Source: Luzula sylvatica
Lineage: Eukaryota > Streptophyta > Magnoliopsida > Poales > Juncaceae
NCBI GenBank assembly: GCA_946800325.1
Contig: OX326956.1
Location: forward strand, 36,859,082-36,923,081
DNA length: 64,000 bases
Direction: 5' to 3'
Shown piece after piece: positions 58,562 through 64,000 of the stretch (its first letter is position 1; every line of letters begins with the position of its first letter). Under the pieces are notes generated by a model. It did not search any database, was not told where the DNA came from, and worked only from the letters and a program-made list of their open reading frames with translations. Made by a program: the position numbers and the translations under genes.

Positions 58562-60138
58562 ATGGGTTGTGGAATTTCGAGACAATTCAAAGGGAAAAAT
58601 CGAGTCAATCGACATGGAGATCCGACTTTTCTTGCTTCAGAAACTGCCTGTAAGAGATTGATTGATCCTTCCTTTTGTAGACGAAATTCCTTTGATTTTC
58701 TTATCTTTCCTCAGAAGTACTGAACCTCTCCTTCATTTTGTAAATAAATGCGTAGTCTCCATTAACGAGGTTGAAGCTTTGTATGAGCTCTTTAGGAAAG
58801 TAAGCTACTCCATTTTCAAAGACGGTCTCATTCACAAGGTATGTTACAAAATTCAACAATAAGAATGCATATACGAATACAATATTTATTATGATATAAA
58901 TGGAAGTCACATAATAATATACTTCTGGAAAAGTAAGAAGCAAAAATGTTGCATTTTTTGTGCAGGAAGAATTTCAACTCGCTCTTTTCAGGAACAAAAA
59001 CAGAAAGAATTTGTTTGCAGACAGAGTGAGTTACATTACCTTGAATCCCATTTGATAAATTTGTTCAGTAATATAAAAAATCAATAATGTTTTAACTTAT
59101 TTGTAGATTTTTGATTTGTTTGATATCAAAAGAAATGGGGTTATTGATTTTGAAGAATTTGTTCGATCCCTTAGCGTTTTCCACCCTGATGCGCCGTTAT
59201 CAGATAAAATAGCTTGTAAGATTTTTTTCATATTGCTCTAATTTGAACTCCCAATTCGATTTTGATTTCGTAAAATATTCTACTCGTTTATACTTGCAAT
59301 TTAATAGTAGCTAACTTCAACTGAAAATTATGTTACAGTTGCATTTAAACTGTATGATCTGCGGCAAACGGGATTCATTGAAAAAGAAGAGGTGCGTTAT
59401 AATACTAAATTATTTAATTGTATACTTAAATCAAAATAACATTATTACAATGCTTGTTTAAATATCTATTAATACATTTCAACTCTTTTAGTATTAGTAC
59501 TAGTATTTTTAATGTGTTAAATACCAGTGATCTTCTTTATTTGCAAATTAGAATCTTTCTATTTCATGATGCTCGAGTTAATTTAACATTTTGTGCAATT
59601 TTTATAGCTGAAAGACATGGTTTTAGCCATTCTGAGCGAATCGGATTTGCAACTCTCAGATGATGTGGTTGAAATAATTGTCGAGAAGGTAAATAAAATA
59701 TCCATTTTTATTATATAATAATTGTTCAATTTTGATTGTTTATTTGGTTATGTTTTGTGTGTAGACATTTCTTCAAGCCGATTTAAAAGGTGATGGAAAG
59801 ATAGATCCTGAGGAATGGAAGGAATTTGCTAGTGATAATCCTGCTTTGCTCAAGAACATGACTTTGCCATATCTCAAGTAAGACATTATCAATTATATTT
59901 CTCATTTCTCATTATTAAAATTTTATTACACGTTCGATATATATTTATTTTACTGCCCAATATATTTTTATAATGCTATCTTTTGAAATATTAATATAAT
60001 TTTATGTGTTCTTTAATATCAATATATTTTTTATATGTTGATTATATTTTTAATCTCTCTTTTTGATGTTTCAGGGATATTACAACATCATTTCCAAGTT
60101 TTATCATGAAATCTGAAGTTGGCGACGAGGATTTGTAG
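58562..60138 (+). CDS. CBL: Calcineurin B-like calcium sensor (CBL4/SOS3-like)
   Basis: Eight exons: 58562-58649, 58756-58838, 58966-59025, 59107-59215, 59339-59391, 59608-59688, 59765-59877 and 60075-60138; 216 residues, normal for CBLs. The start MGCGIS carries Gly2 for myristoylation and Cys3 for palmitoylation, as in plasma-membrane CBL4-type sensors. Four EF-hands follow: an atypical longer first loop (about 47-60), then loops beginning at Asp83 ([12 protein letters not shown]), Asp120 ([12 protein letters not shown]) and Asp164 ([12 protein letters not shown]). The C-terminal SFPSF motif is the usual CIPK phosphorylation site. CBLs bind Ca2+ and recruit CIPK kinases; CBL4-CIPK24 controls Na+ export by SOS1 in Arabidopsis. 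Assignment to CBL4 rather than CBL5 or CBL8 is tentative. Confidence 0.93.
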
Positions 60139-60208
60139 TCTTGATGATGCTTTCAGAAGGATCTTTTAGTGTACTTTGATCTTTCAGGAAAAAATTATCT
60201 ATATATAT

Positions 60209-61069
60209 CAGTGTTTTAAATTGCGGCGATATTGCGGATATTGCGGGCTGAGATTTAGAATCGCTATATCGCAATGAAGTATTGCGAAAATATCGTTTTT
60301 TGAGAAATTGCGGATATTGCGGCGAGATTGCGGCGAAATATCGGTAATATTGCGCCCATATCGGGTCAAATATTGCGGATAATATTCAAATCGTTGTAAT
60401 TCTCTCATCCTTCCACCAAATTACATGAAATTTATATCGAAATCGCTCGTCTCGACGAGAGGAATGCAGTGATGGGCTTGAATTTGTGAAATTTTGTCTT
60501 TTACCCTGAATTAAACACAAATCACACGTTAAAGTAATTTTATCGAGAATTATTTAATATAAATATTATAACATAAATTTTGTGATTATTTAATACTTAG
60601 TTTCCATGTTTTATTATCAATATATTTGTGTCATTTCCATCTATAAATGTATGAATTTAGTAATTTTCATTGTATTTCATTGATGTTTCGATTTAAAATT
60701 TGAGTTATAGTGTTTTGATATTTTTAGGATGTCGACAAAAAATTCTTCAACAAAATACAATTCCAAAGATCCCGTATAATTGCCATTTTGGAAATTTTAT
60801 GATCAACTTTTATTTACACTGAAAAGGTTCCTGGACAATCAACTTTTTTATTCTTTTTAGAAGAAAATTATAAAGGAAATTTTACGATATTAATGGTGAT
60901 ATAAAATATTGTGAAAAATATATTTAAATAAACTATTATTTTTACATAATTTAATATCGCAACGACTGTCTGCAATAAGGTCATTGCGCCGCAATTGCGC
61001 CCGCAAACGCAATCCGCTGCAAAAAAGACCCGACCGCAATGGACCGCAATATCGCAATTTAAAACATTG
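60209..61069. mobile_element. hAT-type MITE
   Basis: The terminal inverted repeats are CAGTGTTTTAAATTGCG and, at the other end, the complement of CAATGTTTTAAATTGCG (one mismatch). Both ends are flanked by ATATATAT (60201-60208 and 61070-61077), an 8-bp target duplication as expected for hAT elements, although in AT-repeat sequence. Internal 'gcggatattgcgg' words recur near both ends as subterminal repeats. No transposase. Confidence 0.85.
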
Positions 61070-61077
61070 ATATATAT

Positions 61078-62342
61078 ATATATATATATGATGGAATTTT
61101 TTTTAAAAAAATCTAGAATCAAAATATATAGGATGTTACTTGCAAATATGAGAAGTGTTGAGTTTAACATTGTTATTCAATTTCCTAATATAATTTGAAA
61201 ATCTAGCAATGTAAAATTTTGATTTCTTTATTTACTATTTAGCCATTACTTTTAGAAACAAATTTTATCAATTTGCCTGGACCAAAATACAATTTATACA
61301 AATTTCGTCAATTTAGTTTCTACAAAAATACTTACAAATTACAATCCATAGTGAGGATATATAAATTAACGTATTCATCTTTTGCATTATAATATCAACA
61401 TCACTATTTTGAATTCAATTTTATGCAATGTCATTTTGTCACATCATCTTTGAACAATTAGGTATGATATTTGCCAATATTTAGTTCTTCATAATCATAT
61501 TTTTTATCCATTATTTGGCCAAAATTTAGTTTTTCATAATCATATTAATTAGATTATAATTTCAACAATAAGACTATCATATTTGCCAAAATTTAGTTTT
61601 CATAATCATATTTTGTATCCATTATTTTACAACATATTTTGAACATTTTTAGGATGTCACATCATGTTAGATTAATGACGTGGACTGCCATCATTCGATA
61701 GGTTCATGTTATACCAAGTATATTCAATTATTCATCTATGAAATACTAATAAATTAATATATAAGGTAAAACATACTAATAAATTAATGAGGTGGACTGC
61801 TATCATTCGCTAGGTTCATGTTAGACCAAGTATATTCAATTATTCATGTACGAAATACTAATAAATTAATATATAACACAAAACATACATCAAACATTAA
61901 AATTATTTTTAGAACTTCAATTTTAAAATTCATTATATATATATTCATTTGAATTAGGTCTTCATGTTGACATTTATATTAACATAGTTCATACGTAACA
62001 TTTTCTCTAATTTGAATTTATAAATATATTAAGTAAGATTTTTTTTTTGTCTAAGAATGTATTTAATGAAGATAAATTAACTTTTTCTCTAATTTAAAAC
62101 TATAATTTTAACAATAGTCTATAATAATAAGAATTTCATATTTGTGTTTTTGTGTTTTTGTTCAAAAAAATTTAATATTAAAATTTTTAACATTAATAGA
62201 AATAAAAAAAGTATTGTTTACCTATCAAAGCAAAACTAACTTTCTAAACTAATAAATATATATCAAATACTACTGTTATTTTTAAAGTTAAATAACTTTT
62301 AATTATAGTTTTGTTTAATTAAATTTCGATATTTTTGTAATT
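61078..62342. repeat. Helitron-related AT-rich repeats, internally duplicated
   Basis: 61450-61640 contains about three diverged copies of an 'atttgccaaaatttagtttttcataatcatatt' word. About 61676-61790 and 61791-61886 are a tandem pair ('gtggactgc(c/t)atcattcg(a/c)taggttcatgtta'). 61630-62340 matches the AT-rich family at 1725-2686 and 54710-55690. No coding. Confidence 0.65.
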
Positions 62343-62689
62343 ATTTTTGTTGGTTCAAATTTTCTAGGGTTTGATTATCTCAAAATAATGTCGATACTAC
62401 TAATCAATTTGCGTAAGTGACAATTATAGAGAAAAAGACAAAGCTCGCAAAAGGATCAAAAGATGAAGCAAGACACACAAGGAATATCAAAGGCGTTAAA
62501 GAATCAAGACATCGAAGATCAAGTTGAAGATTCCGCAAGTTGGGAAATCATACAAATCACCAAACCAACTTATAGGTATCCCTAAACTTGTTTATGAAAT
62601 TATTAAGCTCAAAATTAGTCAAAAAAATATATTCGAAATCCATCAAAATGATGAAATAACAAATAAGGCTGACATAAATATGTCCGCTA

Positions 62690-63210
62690 TAACGAACCAT
62701 CAGTGTCCGTTGTAACGGACCTTCTCGTCCTCTTCAAGAATGGCAAAAATAGTATAGTCCGTTACAACGGATTCACCAGTCCGTTATAACGGACACACCC
62801 AAGCGTTGTAACGGAAGTATCACCGTTACAACGCTAATTAATGCCAACTTGAAGAAAAGTCACATAACTATGTCCGTTGTAACGGACCTTGAACTCACTT
62901 CAGTATACCAAATATTACTCCTTGTCCGTTGTAACAGAATCACCAATCCGTTGTAACGGACTAACACCAACCGTTGTAACGGAGCTGTCTTCGTTATAAC
63001 GAATATATAAAACAAACCTGAAGTGAAGTCACAGTAGAAAGTCCGTTGGAACGGACTATGAAGTTCGTTACAACGAGCTCTTAACTCATCAACTACGTTA
63101 TAATGGACCCTATTTGCGTTGTAACAGACTATGAAAAATACGAATATATTGGCTGTAACGGCTAGTTTGACTTTTGGTCCGTTGTAACGGACTACATGTC
63201 CGTTGTAACG
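62690..63210. repeat. Cluster of 16-bp near-palindromes, array 2
   Basis: About eighteen exact or near copies of GTCCGTTGTAACGGAC lie at spacings of about 14-60 bases in unrelated sequence. Each combines CCGTT and AACGG, that is two inverted AACGG cores. Six or so are exact, and others have one to three changes. All lie upstream of the TATA box at 63254. Confidence 0.96.
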
Positions 63211-63250
63211 GACTGTGCAGAAAAAGCAGGATAAGGAAAGGGTCTGTGTG

Positions 63251-63262
63251 TTCTATAAATAG
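63251..63262 (+). promoter_or_regulatory. LTR TATA box
   Basis: TTCTATAAATAG about 40 bases downstream of the last near-palindrome, followed by CT-rich sequence, as expected for an LTR promoter with the R region starting about 30 bases on. Confidence 0.6.
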
Positions 63263-64000
63263 AATCCTTCCCTCATTCTCTCTCATGACCTCAACTATTA
63301 TATTTTCCCAATCAAAAGAGAGAATCCTAGCTTTACACCTTGAGCTTAATCTTCTAAATCATTCTTAGAGATTATTAGATCCCTCTTCATTTCACAAAAT
63401 ATGATTCTCAACTTGCGTGACCGATCACGTTTAGTTCGTATTAGATAATTGTAATAGGCTAGTGCAAAGATTGTAAAGCCCGTCATAGATCGATAGAAGT
63501 GTGTAAATCGATCTAGGCAAACCTTGTAATTGTTTGATTTGGGTATTCAATCGAAAGCCGAAAAGGCGCAAGGCAACCCCGGAGACGTAGGTACTTGCAA
63601 TCAATCGAGTCGGTCGATTGAGCAAGTAACCGGTGAGTTAAAGCTACAAGGCAACCACCTACCGAACTCCGTAAACAAATATCGCGTGTTATTTGATTCG
63701 GTATTGTATTTCTTTCTCTAATTTATTTACGCTTCCGCACCAAATAGTAATTGTATTCCATTACCGCGAAAATTGAATCTTAGGACTTCCTATTCCCCCC
63801 CCCCCCGGTCTAAATTAAACAACAATTTTCACTATAGGATGTGAGGTTACTTATATTTGTATTGCATTTCTATCGATAAAAATTATATAAGTACTATTTA
63901 ATTAATAGTGTGCAATGATGGCATGAGTTTTTTTGTATTTGGTATGATGTTTCTAAATGATCTAGAGGGGTGTGAATAGACAATAATAATGATTTAATTT

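Larger units (their letters stand above)
62348..63824 (+). mobile_element. Solo LTR with palindrome-rich U3
   Basis: Begins TGTTGG and ends CAACA, with ATTTT on both sides (62343-62347 and 63825-63829), a 5-bp target duplication. The layout is that of an LTR: a 5' region with repeated CCGTTGTAACGG motifs (62690-63210), a TATA box (TATAAAT near 63254), then a 3' region shared with the truncated copy at 11053-11469, and a run of C just before the end. No internal retroelement sequence follows, so it is probably a solo LTR left by LTR-LTR recombination. The superfamily cannot be fixed without coding sequence. Confidence 0.75.

Overview
The window is a stretch of nuclear DNA from a flowering plant, most likely a eudicot. 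The evidence is multi-exon genes with short AT-rich GT-AG introns, plant-only families (SINAT-type RING ligase, CBL calcium sensor, F-box/FBD protein, plastid-targeted protein, nucleoplasmin-type FKBP), and Copia, L1-type LINE, CACTA, hAT and Helitron debris between them. The species cannot be named from the sequence. No rRNA, tRNA or CRISPR locus was seen.

Layout. 1-9142: an F-box/FBD gene (minus) lies between two near-identical direct copies of a roughly 1 kb block whose starts are 8,178 bp apart, which suggests a tandem F-box duplication whose other gene is off the left edge. 11.05-15.86 kb: two truncated LTR pieces, then a satellite array of about 124-bp monomers in A/B dimers. The array holds a roughly 1.24-kb higher-order duplication and an orientation switch. 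16.4-23.8 kb: a compact block of three ordinary plus-strand genes (Sel1/TPR-like protein, Ran GTPase, nucleoplasmin-type FKBP). 24.1-28.9 kb: a decayed Copia element split by a 2,824-bp CACTA transposon with 3-bp target duplications; the CACTA carries antisense exon fragments of malonyl-CoA decarboxylase. 28.9-35.6 kb: nested non-autonomous LTR material. 35.6-36.5 kb: a small rearranged LINE with a 16-bp target-site duplication. 38.4-42.3 kb: a roughly 1-kb inverted repeat enclosing a small secreted six-cysteine peptide gene. 43.8-45.3 kb: SINAT-type E3 ligase. 45.6-49.3 kb: LINE and Copia remains. 49.4-54.7 kb: two more six-cysteine peptide loci on an inverted duplication, one lacking an ATG. 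55.8-60.1 kb: a plastid protein like Arabidopsis At4g37920 and a CBL4-like calcium sensor. 60.2-64 kb: a hAT MITE, Helitron-related repeats and a solo LTR.

The host genes do not form a pathway; they look like an ordinary gene neighbourhood enlarged by repeats. The most interesting items are the gene-capturing CACTA element, clusters of a 16-bp near-palindrome with inverted AACGG (MYB-type) cores lying upstream of a TATA box in a solo LTR and again at 33.4 kb, the inverted higher-order satellite, and the six-cysteine peptide family associated with inverted repeats. Exon coordinates were worked out by hand from splice signals and reading-frame continuity.
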